64,000 bases of DNA, from NCBI GenBank assembly GCA_025363475.1, contig JANYDS010000027.1, positions 95,872 to 159,871 on the forward strand. Direction: 5' to 3'. Origin of the DNA: Terriglobia bacterium. GTDB lineage: Bacteria; Acidobacteriota; Terriglobia; Bryobacterales; Bryobacteraceae. The translations under genes were made by a program, and so were the position numbers. Positions 43,764-52,460 of the stretch are shown piece after piece (the first letter of the stretch is position 1; each line of letters opens with the position of its first letter). Under the pieces are notes generated by a model. It saw only the letters and a list, made by a program, of their open reading frames with translations, was not told the origin of the DNA and made no database searches.

Positions 43764-43838
43764 TGGAGGCGCGGGTCGGGATCGAACCGACGAATAAGGG
43801 TTTTGCAGACCCTTGCCTTACCACTTGGCTACCGCGCC
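43764..43838 (-). tRNA. tRNA-Cys (anticodon GCA)
   Basis: The minus strand folds as a full cloverleaf: acceptor GGCGCGG/CCGCGCC, D-arm AGCCAAGTGGTAAGGC, anticodon loop CTGCAAA and T-loop TTCGATC, with CCA encoded at 43764-43766. The anticodon GCA reads Cys codons. The 5' end overlaps the last 10 bp of the CocE-type gene upstream on the same strand. Confidence 0.96.
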
Positions 43839-45610
43839 ATATGCTCTGACGGCACAACCGGCGAACGTGTCGCCAGCGCACCACTACTCTTTGGAACATA
43901 ACGCGGATGCTTCCCCGAAGTCAATTCCAGCGGCGCAGCCGGTATCAGCGGAAGTAGCAAATACGACGGTCGCAGCTTGTCATGAAACACCGTTTGGGAT
44001 GCTTTTCTCAGATCCCTGGCATCGGCCACTGGCCTGCCGGTATTCGGATTCCGGTCAAAACGGGGGAAGTTGCTGCTGGATATTTCCACCCGGATACGGT
44101 GTCCCGCGCGGAAAACATTACTGGTTACGCCCGCGTTGATCGTTAACTGGTAAGCTCTACCGGGAACCATCATCTGCGGGTTCTCCAGGGAATCGCGGTA
44201 CCGCATCCGCAACAGGCCATCCGTCAGATTCCGCGCCGTGCCGTCCGGAAATACATCCACCAGTTTGGCCGTAAAGTCTGTATCAAGCGCACTCGAAGAC
44301 GCGTAGAGCACTACCTTAACCGGCCCGGTCACCTCCGTGTCAACGTTCAGCGCCGGGGTGGAAAACACCAGAACATCAGGCCGTTTTTCCACCGCGCGCT
44401 GATCTTTCGGACCCCACGGAAAAATCGTTGAATCGCAACACACCGCGCCACCCGTGGTGGGTACAGGGTTCCGAGGATCATAGACAAACGATTCTGACGC
44501 CGACCGGTTATCCGGCCCAGCCGCCAAATTTCCACCCTCATGCAAATAGAATTTCGTATCCCGCGCTCGCGCCAGCGGCCAGTTGTCTTCGTCGCGCCAC
44601 CGGTTGATGCCCATCACAAACAACCGCACAGGGTGCTGAATTTCCGGCATGTCTTTGCCTTTGAGCCAGTGGTCAAACCACTGCAACTGTTCCGGGCGCA
44701 ATGAAACCTGCGATTCCGCGCCGAAACTCACCCCCGGAAACGGGTCACTAAACACATGGGGCCACGGCCCGATCATGATCCGGCTGGAATGGGTTCGTTT
44801 GGCCAGAATGGAAAAGGCGTCGAGATCGCTTTCCACATAGTTGTCGTACCAGCCACCGACCGAGTACACCGGAATGTCGATTCCCTTCAGGTGTTCGCGC
44901 ACGCTGCCACTCTTCCAGAAGTGGTCGTAGGCCGGGTGGTTGGCGACACGGTTCCAGAGATCCAGTCGGGTCCCCGCCACCGCCTGATCTGCCGACCGCA
45001 CCGGCAGCGTGAAGATGTATTTCGAGAAATCGGGCGGTTGAAAACCACGGGCACGCATGTTTTCTTCCAGCCACAGTAAACGATGCCCGAGCTTGAGCGC
45101 GCCGCCGGTGGAATAGAAACGATCCCGGTAATCGTCATCACCAGAAACATAAGGGAAGATCGCCTTCAGATGGGGATTATGCGACATCGCAGCTTTCCAC
45201 TGGGCAATCCCCACGTACGAGCCACCGTACATTCCCACCTTGCCGTCAGACCACGCCTGGCTGGCAATCCAGTTCAGGGTGTCGTCCCCGTCGTTGATTT
45301 CCTGGTTGATGGGCTCGAAATTGCCGCCGGATTTGTAGCGTCCGCGTACGTCCTGCACTACCACCGCGTAACCGTGATTGACGAAAGACTGGTAACTGCC
45401 GCCGGCCGCGATTGACGTTCCTTTGTCGTAGGGTGTCCGCAGCAGAATCGTGGGGTACAGTTCAAAACCTGCGGGACGAAACACGTTGGTGCTGAGGTAA
45501 ACCCGGTCCCGCATGGGCACCGCGACGTCGTACTCACTGAACGTGGGTGCTGCTGCAGCAAAACAGCCAGAGACAGCCAACAGGAGCCCAGTCAGGAAAC
45601 GGATTTGCAT
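43829..45610 (-). CDS. CocE/NonD-family alpha/beta hydrolase, secreted
   Basis: The 593-residue enzyme has a signal peptide (about 1-21), an alpha/beta hydrolase domain with the nucleophile Ser131 in YGGSYVGI, a cap region and a C-terminal jelly-roll domain. Family members hydrolyse esters or acyl-peptide bonds (cocaine esterase, X-Pro dipeptidyl peptidases, glutaryl acylases), so the substrate is open. The start ATG 45610 overlaps the GT4 gene by 19 bp. The stop codon lies inside the tRNA-Cys gene (43829-43831), so the final residues (HMAR) are encoded by tRNA sequence. Confidence 0.88.
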   Translation of the reverse strand: MQIRFLTGLLLAVSGCFAAAAPTFSEYDVAVPMRDRVYLSTNVFRPAGFELYPTILLRTPYDKGTSIAAGGSYQSFVNHGYAVVVQDVRGRYKSGGNFEPINQEINDGDDTLNWIASQAWSDGKVGMYGGSYVGIAQWKAAMSHNPHLKAIFPYVSGDDDYRDRFYSTGGALKLGHRLLWLEENMRARGFQPPDFSKYIFTLPVRSADQAVAGTRLDLWNRVANHPAYDHFWKSGSVREHLKGIDIPVYSVGGWYDNYVESDLDAFSILAKRTHSSRIMIGPWPHVFSDPFPGVSFGAESQVSLRPEQLQWFDHWLKGKDMPEIQHPVRLFVMGINRWRDEDNWPLARARDTKFYLHEGGNLAAGPDNRSASESFVYDPRNPVPTTGGAVCCDSTIFPWGPKDQRAVEKRPDVLVFSTPALNVDTEVTGPVKVVLYASSSALDTDFTAKLVDVFPDGTARNLTDGLLRMRYRDSLENPQMMVPGRAYQLTINAGVTSNVFRAGHRIRVEISSSNFPRFDRNPNTGRPVADARDLRKASQTVFHDKLRPSYLLLPLIPAAPLELTSGKHPRYVPKSSGALATRSPVVPSEHMAR

Positions 45611-46689
45611 AAAGCATCTCCGTAAAGATCCGCCACGTTCACAAGCGCATGGTTGAGCCGAACGTGGGCTTTCCCGTTCATACCCACCGCCCGCGCAATT
45701 TGCGGAAATTCCGTCACCATCAGCATATGGTTGAATAATTCCATCGCTTCCGCAACCCCGGGCGTTACGCGCAACAGGGCATCGGGCGGAATATCAGCAT
45801 TCTCGGGGCTGTCCGTCGCAATCACCGGAATTCCGCTGCCCATGACACGAGTCGCGATGCCGGAAGTCTCACCGGCAGCCGGATAGCGCAAGTTCAGACA
45901 GCAATCCACTGACGCGCCCGCCACTTTCAAATCGGCATCAGACAGGTGGCCCAGGCGGCGAATTCCCGGATGGGCCGCTTCACTCGCCAGCAACCGGGCA
46001 AGTTCCCGTGAAATCACATCCCCCGCAATCAGCAACACCGTTTGCGGACGCAATGCGCGCAGTTTGCGGAACGCGTTAATGCACTGCGAGATTCGTTTGG
46101 GTTCCCGCAGATAGCCAAAAATCCCGAACAGAGTCGTACCCGCCTCCGCGCCGATATGGCACCGAAAACGGGCAATATCAAAGGCGTCGGGCTCTCCTTC
46201 AGATTCAAAAAAATGCGGAATGGTAAAAACCTGTCTCGCCCCGTGCTCTATCGCGATCGCGGCTGCTCCAGGATTGTGTACGATAACGCCGCGGGATTGT
46301 TCCATCACCCGGCGCAGCATGGGAAAGCGGAAGTAGCGGGCGTCAACCGAAGCCCGTGTCCGGTCCCGCCATAATTCCTCCCCCAGGTCGCGTTTCCATT
46401 CCCCGTAGTTGAAGACCCATTCCGCAAGATATTGTTCTTGAGAGCAGGTGCCAAGGAAGAAATGCTGCAGCACGGCGTCGTGCAGCACCACTAGTCCTGG
46501 AGTTGCTACAGCGCGAGCGTAAATGTCTTCATGCAGGCGGTTGTTTCCCAGATGGTAGAGGTGCAAGTCCGCCGCGGCGGCATCGAGTTCAATCGCCGCA
46601 AATTTTTCCAGCGCCGGGCGCAAACGCGCCGCATAATCGGCCACGCCGCTGCGCGAACCCGGAGGCGGGGCGTGGTACCCCAGTTTCAT
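45592..46689 (-). CDS. GT4-family glycosyltransferase
   Basis: The 365-residue GT-B enzyme has MKLGYHAPPPGSRSGVADYA at the N-terminus, a central TLFGIFGYLREPKRISQCI donor-domain start, LLIAGDVISRELARLL and the VMGSGIPVIATDSPE segment. It is outside the main polysaccharide locus. ATG 46687-46689 overlaps the TGA of the YggS-type gene (ATGA). The longer frame to 46734 merely reads into that gene. The acceptor is unknown. Confidence 0.88.
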   Translation of the reverse strand: MKLGYHAPPPGSRSGVADYAARLRPALEKFAAIELDAAAADLHLYHLGNNRLHEDIYARAVATPGLVVLHDAVLQHFFLGTCSQEQYLAEWVFNYGEWKRDLGEELWRDRTRASVDARYFRFPMLRRVMEQSRGVIVHNPGAAAIAIEHGARQVFTIPHFFESEGEPDAFDIARFRCHIGAEAGTTLFGIFGYLREPKRISQCINAFRKLRALRPQTVLLIAGDVISRELARLLASEAAHPGIRRLGHLSDADLKVAGASVDCCLNLRYPAAGETSGIATRVMGSGIPVIATDSPENADIPPDALLRVTPGVAEAMELFNHMLMVTEFPQIARAVGMNGKAHVRLNHALVNVADLYGDALCKSVS

Positions 46690-47369
46690 GGTTTTTTGCG
46701 CCGTCCGAAAAGCGCCGTTCCCACACGAACCCATGTCGCACCTTCCGCAATCGCTACTTCAAGATCGTTCGACATGCCCATGGAAAGTTCCGGAATCGCA
46801 TGGCGCGCGGCCAGTTCCCGCAGCCTCGCAAAATATGGCCGCGACAATTCCGCGTCTTCAGACCACGGCGGCACAGTCATCAAACCCCTTAGCGTGAGAT
46901 TCCTGCAAGCGCGAATAGAATCCACAATCGCAGGCAGGTCTGCTTCCGGCGATCCTGATTTTGATTCCTCGTCAGACAGCTTTACTTCCACCATCACGTC
47001 CAGAGGACGGGCTTCCGCATCCAGCCGGCCCGCCAGTTTCGCCGCATCCACCGAGTCAATCGACGCAAACAACTGCGCCGCTTTCTTCGCCTTGTTGGAT
47101 TGCAGATGGCCGATCAAATGGAACCGCGCGCCGGTCAGGTCCGCCACAGCAGGAGCCTTCCTCTCCATCTCCTGAACGTAGTTTTCACCAAACTCGCGGA
47201 GGCCCAGCGCATAGGCTTCACGGATCGCTTCCGGCCCGAAGATCTTGGTAACAGCAAGCAATCGAACGCCCACAGGGTCACGATGAGCCGCCGCGCAGGC
47301 GCTGTTTATTCGCTCCCGAACGCGGTCGAGCCGGGCTTTCAAAGTCTCCGCCGCTAATGTATCAGCCAA
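46686..47369 (-). CDS. YggS/PROSC-family PLP-binding protein
   Basis: The product has about 227 residues and an alanine-racemase-like TIM barrel without the second domain. It contains VRLLAVTKIFGPEAIREAY (PLP-binding Lys in AVTK), GENYVQEM, FHLIGHLQSNKAKKA, MVEVKLSDEESKSG, TLRGLMTVPP and SMGMSNDLEVAIAEG. The family keeps cytoplasmic pyridoxal phosphate balanced. The open frame runs on to 47552, but the extra part is unlike the family and runs into the divergent arginine decarboxylase region. TTG 47369 is the best start near the normal N-terminus, though not certain. Confidence 0.9.
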   Translation of the reverse strand: MADTLAAETLKARLDRVRERINSACAAAHRDPVGVRLLAVTKIFGPEAIREAYALGLREFGENYVQEMERKAPAVADLTGARFHLIGHLQSNKAKKAAQLFASIDSVDAAKLAGRLDAEARPLDVMVEVKLSDEESKSGSPEADLPAIVDSIRACRNLTLRGLMTVPPWSEDAELSRPYFARLRELAARHAIPELSMGMSNDLEVAIAEGATWVRVGTALFGRRKKP

Positions 47370-47461
47370 TACCCTGATGATAGTGGATGCGAATATTAAC
47401 CTAATGGTCACAGGGAAACTTTTCCTTGCCCTGGGGGTCCCTTCCGAAGGACACTGAAATT

Positions 47462-49438
47462 TTGCAAAGCGAGGACCGGGAAAAGTTGGAAAAGAATGGC
47501 CGTAAAGGTTCCCTGTTGGAACCGACTGACCGCTGGTCGTCTCACGACGCAAGCGAACTCTACGATGTTGCCAGCTGGGGCAAGGGATATTTTTCCGTAA
47601 ACGACGAAGGTCATGTCGTTGTACATCCGGAAAAGGATCCCCTGCTGGGCGTCGATTGCAAGAAGCTGATCGATACCCTTGTGTTGCGCGGCATTCAGTT
47701 GCCGATTCTGATTCGTTTCGCCGGAATCCTGAAACACCGTCTGGGCGAGCTTCACGACGCTTTTGACACCGCCATTCGCGAACACAAATACAACGGCACC
47801 TATTGTTGCGTTTACCCGATTAAAGTGAATCAGCAACGTCAGGTGGTGGAAGAGATCCTCGAATTCGGTAAGCCTTTCAAGTTCGGTATGGAAGCGGGTT
47901 CCAAGCCGGAGCTTCTCGCGGTCATGGCGCTGGCTGATAACGACACGCCGATCATCTGCAATGGCTTCAAGGACGATGAGTACATCGAGATGGCCATGCT
48001 CGCCCAGAAAGTGGGGCGGCAGATCATCCCAGTGGTTGAGAAGTATACGGAACTGGCTCTGATCGCGAAGTATGCCGAGCGGGTGGGCGTGCGTCCCACC
48101 ATTGGTATCCGCGCGAAGCTCGCCAGTCGCGGTTCGGGCCGCTGGAAGTCATCCGGCGGTTTCCGTTCCAAATTCGGTCTCACCACAACGGAAGTGATGC
48201 GCGCGCTGGAAGAGTTGCGTTCGTGGGGCATGGGCGATTGCCTCAAGCTTCTGCACTTCCACCTTGGCAGCCAGATCACCAATATTCGTCAGGTGAAGGG
48301 CGCGGTGAATGAAGCGGCGCGGCTGTATGCGGAATTGTGGCGCACGGGCGCGACGGGCCTGGCGTATCTCGATGTGGGTGGCGGACTCGGCATCGACTAC
48401 GACGGATCCCAGACCGATTTCGAATCCAGCGTCAACTACACATTGCAGGAATACGCGAACGATGTCGTTTACCACATCCAGAATGTGTGCGATGAATCCA
48501 GCGTGCCGCATCCGACCATCATCACCGAGAGCGGACGCGCCATTGCCGCCTATCACAGCGTGCTGGTGTTCAACGTTCTGGGCGTTTCCGGCCCCGGCGA
48601 GGGGGATGGCGAGGTAGCACAGGAACTGCCGCCCGACCCCGAACAGCCCCTGATTGATTTGCAGGAGACGTTTCGCTCGGTGAATACGCGCAATTTGTTA
48701 GAGGCGTATCACGATTCCCAGCAGGCGCTCGATTCGGCACTGAATCTGTTCAGCCTTGGCTATTTGCCGCTGGAGCAGCGGTGCATTGCGGAGAATTTGT
48801 ACTGGGCCATCTGTCGCAGGATTCAGAAGATGAGCAAGGAGCTTGAGATTTTGCCAGAAGAGCTGGAAGGCCTTGATGCGATGCTTTCCGATACTTATTT
48901 TTGCAATTTTTCGTTGTTTCAGAGCATGCCGGACAGTTGGGCGATCAAGCAGTTGTTTCCGATTCTGCCCATCCACCGGCTGGAAGAAAAGCCCACGCGG
49001 CACGCCGTACTGGGCGACATCACCTGTGATTCCGACGGTAAAGTGGATCAGTTTATTGACCGCCGTGATGTGAAACGGACCCTGCCGCTGCATGAATACA
49101 ACGGCGAGAATTATTACATCGGCGCGTTTCTTGTGGGGGCGTACCAGGAAATTTTGGGCGACATGCATAATCTTTTCGGGGATACGAATGCGGTCCATGT
49201 GCGGTTGAGTCCGGAAGGGGAAGTGATTCTGGACGAAGTGATTAAGGGCGATACCGTTCGGGAAGTTCTGAACTACGTGCAGTTCAAGGCGGATAACCTG
49301 GTGACACGCCTCCGCCGCAGTGTGGAGACGGCGGTTCGTGAAGGGCGGCTGGGGTATGAGGAATCGGGCCGGTTGCTGCGCTTTTACGAAGAGGGTTTGC
49401 ATGGGTATACGTATCTTGAAGACCCGCATCAACGTTAA
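47462..49438 (+). CDS. speA: Biosynthetic arginine decarboxylase
   Basis: The 658-residue PLP enzyme of fold III has YCCVYPIKVNQQRQVVEEIL, with the PLP-binding Lys near residue 121, then FKFGMEAGSKPEL, LLHFHLGSQITNIRQVK, YLDVGGGLGIDYDGS and the C-terminal dimer region ending GLHGYTYL. It forms agmatine from arginine for polyamine synthesis. TTG 47462 is favoured, with AAGGA (47447-47451) 10 nt before it. A longer frame begins with TTG 47426. The gene diverges from the YggS-type gene across about 90 bp. Confidence 0.95.
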   Translation: MQSEDREKLEKNGRKGSLLEPTDRWSSHDASELYDVASWGKGYFSVNDEGHVVVHPEKDPLLGVDCKKLIDTLVLRGIQLPILIRFAGILKHRLGELHDAFDTAIREHKYNGTYCCVYPIKVNQQRQVVEEILEFGKPFKFGMEAGSKPELLAVMALADNDTPIICNGFKDDEYIEMAMLAQKVGRQIIPVVEKYTELALIAKYAERVGVRPTIGIRAKLASRGSGRWKSSGGFRSKFGLTTTEVMRALEELRSWGMGDCLKLLHFHLGSQITNIRQVKGAVNEAARLYAELWRTGATGLAYLDVGGGLGIDYDGSQTDFESSVNYTLQEYANDVVYHIQNVCDESSVPHPTIITESGRAIAAYHSVLVFNVLGVSGPGEGDGEVAQELPPDPEQPLIDLQETFRSVNTRNLLEAYHDSQQALDSALNLFSLGYLPLEQRCIAENLYWAICRRIQKMSKELEILPEELEGLDAMLSDTYFCNFSLFQSMPDSWAIKQLFPILPIHRLEEKPTRHAVLGDITCDSDGKVDQFIDRRDVKRTLPLHEYNGENYYIGAFLVGAYQEILGDMHNLFGDTNAVHVRLSPEGEVILDEVIKGDTVREVLNYVQFKADNLVTRLRRSVETAVREGRLGYEESGRLLRFYEEGLHGYTYLEDPHQR

Positions 49439-49489
49439 GGTTGACTTCAGGCTCAAGTACTGAGAAAATAAGGAATTACCCACCTCTTT

Positions 49490-49576
49490 GCGGATGTGGC
49501 GGAATTGGCAGACGCGCTAGATTCAGGTTCTAGTGGGGGAAACTTCGTGGAGGTTCAAGTCCTCTCATCCGCACCA
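49490..49576 (+). tRNA. tRNA-Leu (anticodon CAG)
   Basis: A complete class II tRNA has acceptor GCGGATG/CATCCGC, anticodon stem CTAGA/TCTAG with loop TTCAGGT (anticodon CAG), a long variable arm, T-loop TTCAAGT and encoded CCA at 49574-49576. A weak promoter-like TTGACT lies at 49441-49446. Confidence 0.96.
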
Positions 49577-49693
49577 AATAATTCAAGCCCTTGCGGGCAA
49601 GTGGCTAATCCCCCTCACCCTCAATCCGTAATTTCTGGCCAGGCCTTTTTCGTGCTGGCTTTTGGCGTGGAATTGCGATAGAAATGAGGGCCT

Positions 49694-50140
49694 ATGCTGA
49701 TGATGAAAACGGTTCGTTTGGCGTTGCTTGCGGGATTGTCGGTTGTTGGTCTTTCCTCTGCCGCCGAAGTGGTCACTTTAGACCCGGCAGTGAGAAGTTT
49801 CAAATTGCCGGACCAGATTCCCTGGAAAAAGAGTGCAAATGGCGGAACCGAGTCTGCGACGCTCGTGGGTGATCCTTCAAAGCCCGGGCTCTATATCCAG
49901 TTACTGAAGAGGCCTCCCAACAACTGGAGCAAGCCGCACAAGCATGATCATGACCGGTTTATCACGGTGATCTCAGGAACGATGTGGGTTGGGACCGGCG
50001 ATGATTTCGACATTGAGAAAACCGTGCCGCTGACGGCAGGCAGTTTCCTGACAGATTTCGGCGGCCAGACTCACTTCGACGGCTCGAAGGCTGACGGACT
50101 GGTGATTGAAATCTTTGGTATTGTGCCACCGAAAAAGTAG
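49694..50140 (+). CDS. Secreted cupin-domain protein
   Basis: The 148-residue protein has a signal peptide (MLMMKTVRLALLAGL to SSAAE) and a single cupin barrel. The first metal motif is KPHKHDHDRFITVISGTMWVG, with several His residues and a Glu position replaced by Ile-Thr. The second motif is GQTHFDG. Small exported cupins of this type have no assigned reaction and might be sugar- or organic-acid-modifying or binding proteins. It stands alone after the tRNA-Leu gene and is followed by a terminator-like hairpin. Confidence 0.82.
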   Translation: MLMMKTVRLALLAGLSVVGLSSAAEVVTLDPAVRSFKLPDQIPWKKSANGGTESATLVGDPSKPGLYIQLLKRPPNNWSKPHKHDHDRFITVISGTMWVGTGDDFDIEKTVPLTAGSFLTDFGGQTHFDGSKADGLVIEIFGIVPPKK

Positions 50141-50160
50141 CGTGCCCGGTACGCCTGGCC

Positions 50161-50189
50161 GAGTGTTTTTTTCAACGCTCATTTTTTTT
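50161..50189 (+). terminator. Rho-independent terminator of the cupin gene
   Basis: GAGTGTT (50161-50167) pairs with AACGCTC (50174-50180), with one G-U pair and a 6-nt loop, followed by A and eight T residues (50182-50189). It overlaps the 3' end of the convergent methyltransferase gene. Confidence 0.6.
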
Positions 50190-50805
50190 GCAACACCCAG
50201 GTAGTCATGGCTCGCTGATTCTGAACAACGCTTGTTTTCAGCGGGTCTGCCAATGTTGCGCCGAGACGTTCGGTTAGACGGGTCAGAAATGGTTCGTCTG
50301 CCAGGTAGCGTTCAGAGCCATCGGGCAGCAGGTGCCGACGCCCGTCTATTTGCCGGACCTGGTGTTCGATTCCTATGGATGACGCGAGGCGGCAGAAGAA
50401 CAGGCCGCCCGGTTTCAGGACGCGCCATGAGCCTTGCAGCATCGTTTCGAAATGCTCATCTGACTCCGCAAAATGGAGCACGGCACTGCTGATGACAAAG
50501 TCGGCGAAGGCATCAGGGAAGGACATGGCTTCGAGGGCTTCAAGCCGGAAGTGATCCGGTGGAATACCCGGTGCCAGTGTCGCAGCCCGGTGGCGAACGG
50601 CGTCTATGGCTGACCGACTGAAATCGGCCCCGAAGATTTCAAATTGCTCGGCCTTTGCGTTGCGAAGGAACCAGGTCAGGTTACGGCCATCGCCACAGCC
50701 TGCATCCAGAATTCGCATACCGGGGCGAATGCGGCCGCGTAACAACTGGTCGAAGAGGTAGATGTCGATCTGACCAAACTCGTCGACCAGGCTGACTGCG
50801 GACAG
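50179..50805 (-). CDS. Class I SAM-dependent methyltransferase with an unusual start
   Basis: The methyltransferase core is complete: RILDAGCGDGRNLTWFL (motif I), the acidic FGADFS of motif II, ADFVISSAVLHFAE, and WRVLKPGGLFFCRLAS. The only nearby ATG-type start (50745) leaves just eight residues before motif I. The open frame continues upstream through VDEFGQIDIYLFDQLLRGRI, which looks like a genuine N-terminal helix, to the TAG of the preceding gene at 50809-50811. No ATG, GTG or TTG exists in the first part. CTG 50803-50805 or a TTG within QLLRG are the only options. The coordinates given use CTG. Confidence 0.7.
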   Translation of the reverse strand: MSAVSLVDEFGQIDIYLFDQLLRGRIRPGMRILDAGCGDGRNLTWFLRNAKAEQFEIFGADFSRSAIDAVRHRAATLAPGIPPDHFRLEALEAMSFPDAFADFVISSAVLHFAESDEHFETMLQGSWRVLKPGGLFFCRLASSIGIEHQVRQIDGRRHLLPDGSERYLADEPFLTRLTERLGATLADPLKTSVVQNQRAMTTWVLQKK

Positions 50806-50808
50806 AGT

Positions 50809-51891
50809 CTATTTACCTGCCTTCGCTTCGGATTCTTCCTTTTCCCGCATCCGTGCGCCGCTGAGGACTCCGCCCATGGCGTAATTCGCTTCGTGGCAGG
50901 CATATTCGTAAATGTGAGAATCTGTGGCTGGCCACGTGTATTCGCCGGACCAGGGTTTAGCCCACGTGGCAGGGTCATCAATGGTGAAGCGGTAGAGAAG
51001 CTCCTTCGGGCCGGTGCGCGAAAAACGTTCGATAACGTGGAGGTCCTCTGTCGCTTCACGGAAAGCGGTTTTGTCGGTGAAGTTAGTAGTGTCGACAACC
51101 AGCGTGTCGCCCTCCCAATGGCCGGTTGAATCCCCGAGCCATTTGCGGATCGTTTTGGGGAGGTGCGGCTGATTCATTCGGACAATGCGGACGTCATGCA
51201 CCATTTCGGTGAGGATCACGATGGAATCGTGTGTTTGCACGATCTGGTGAAGGTTGTTGTAAAAGTAGTCAGGCAGTGCCGGCGGACCAGACGTAGAACC
51301 AAAGCCGAGCAGGCAGCGTTCACCGAGGGGCCGGCTCTCAGGGTCATCATAGGCGCCAGGTGTTTTCTCAAGGCCGGGGTCACTGCTTTCAATAGCATCT
51401 GATGTGGCTCGCGGGCGCTGGCCGGCGATTCGTTTCAGGGCTTGTGGCGTGTAAGGCGGGACGCGTCCGTCTGGCGGATCGACAACGAGGGACGTCTTGA
51501 TTTGACCGTCCACTACCATGAAGGAAGAGCCAGGATCGAGCCAGCCGGAGTTATAGCCCCCGACGTTGCCGTAGGGACCGGGGGAGCCGTCACCGCCTTT
51601 AGGCGGAGCGGAACGGTCGCCTGCGATAGGTGCGTCGCCCGTCGCTTTTCGTTTGGCGGTGGCGATTTCGAGGGAACGGGCCTGGTCCTTCGTCATGGTG
51701 GCATTTGCGCCGCGGGGGCGCTCAACCGGCGTTAATGTAGCGAGATCATAGGTGCCCTGCAGATTAGGATGACCGTCTGCAAGGCGCGGAATTTTATAGG
51801 TGCCGCGGGGCGTGGCTGGTGGAGTGGTCTGGCCGAACAGAACAGTTGAAATAACGAACGCGACGGTCATTACAAGGACGGGAAGGCGCAT
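50809..51891 (-). CDS. Secreted protein of an uncharacterised acidobacterial family
   Basis: The 360-residue protein has a signal peptide (about 1-20), a Pro-rich start (PPATPRGTYKIPRLADGHPNLQG would be the mature N-terminus in part), and conserved-looking segments LHQIVQTHDSIVILTEMVHD, WLGDSTGHWEGDTLVVDTTN and EYACHEANYAMGG. I recognise it as a recurrent secreted family in Solibacter-type genomes, with no known activity. The two Trp/Gly-rich stretches suggest a beta-barrel or lipocalin-like fold (weak inference). AAAGAGAT precedes ATG 51891. Confidence 0.75.
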   Translation of the reverse strand: MRLPVLVMTVAFVISTVLFGQTTPPATPRGTYKIPRLADGHPNLQGTYDLATLTPVERPRGANATMTKDQARSLEIATAKRKATGDAPIAGDRSAPPKGGDGSPGPYGNVGGYNSGWLDPGSSFMVVDGQIKTSLVVDPPDGRVPPYTPQALKRIAGQRPRATSDAIESSDPGLEKTPGAYDDPESRPLGERCLLGFGSTSGPPALPDYFYNNLHQIVQTHDSIVILTEMVHDVRIVRMNQPHLPKTIRKWLGDSTGHWEGDTLVVDTTNFTDKTAFREATEDLHVIERFSRTGPKELLYRFTIDDPATWAKPWSGEYTWPATDSHIYEYACHEANYAMGGVLSGARMREKEESEAKAGK

Positions 51892-51990
51892 ATCTCTTTT
51901 CTCACTTCTCTCACGTTTGCTGCTGATGTCACCAGCAAAGGGCTGGCCGCTAACATTCTTTCACAAAAACCGGGCAACCGGGACAGCCGG

Positions 51991-52413
51991 TCAGGCACCG
52001 CCGCGCCTGGTTTCCCGCCGATGCGAGATCAGCGCTGCTGTCGGAACAATGATGGCTGTCAACAGCCAGGATACCGGCGGAACAACAATAAATACGAAAG
52101 CCTGCTGTGCCCTGGGCGGACCCAGCGCAACTGCTCCGTAAGCTGCGAGAGAACCCAGCGTGAGTGCCACAATCAGGACGCCGAGCGCCACCCGCGTCAG
52201 CGCCGACCAACCTTTCGAAACGACGCTGGACACGGTGAGAACCACGAACGGAGAGATGACCCAGAGTGCCATAAGCAACAGCAGGAGTCGGGAAGGATTC
52301 CGGCGTCCTGCATGGAGCATAAAACCGACCGAGCCCGCAGCCCCCGCGACCACTGTCGTTAGGGTTGCTGCGCTCAGGCGACCGGGGATAAGGGCAAGAG
52401 AACGACCCCGCAC
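51991..52413 (-). CDS. Small four-helix membrane protein, unknown function
   Basis: The 140-residue product has four evident hydrophobic segments (about 13-32, 43-63, 72-94 and 103-127) and basic ends (final HRRETRRGG). No motif ties it to a known transporter or enzyme. The start is GTG 52411-52413 and is uncertain because no ribosome site is visible. It diverges from the sugar-isomerase-like gene. A longer overlapping frame on the same strand (51950-52630) is very Arg/Ser-rich and was not accepted. Confidence 0.6.
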   Translation of the reverse strand: MRGRSLALIPGRLSAATLTTVVAGAAGSVGFMLHAGRRNPSRLLLLLMALWVISPFVVLTVSSVVSKGWSALTRVALGVLIVALTLGSLAAYGAVALGPPRAQQAFVFIVVPPVSWLLTAIIVPTAALISHRRETRRGGA

Positions 52414-52460
52414 AGGGTCGATTGTAGTGGATTGCGGGACGGAGCGATATAGTAATCCTC

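Noticed and set aside
49496..49681. Plus-strand ORF beginning MAELADALDSGSSGGN
   Set aside because: It is the usual false translation of a tRNA-Leu gene; the tRNA at 49490-49576 explains the sequence.
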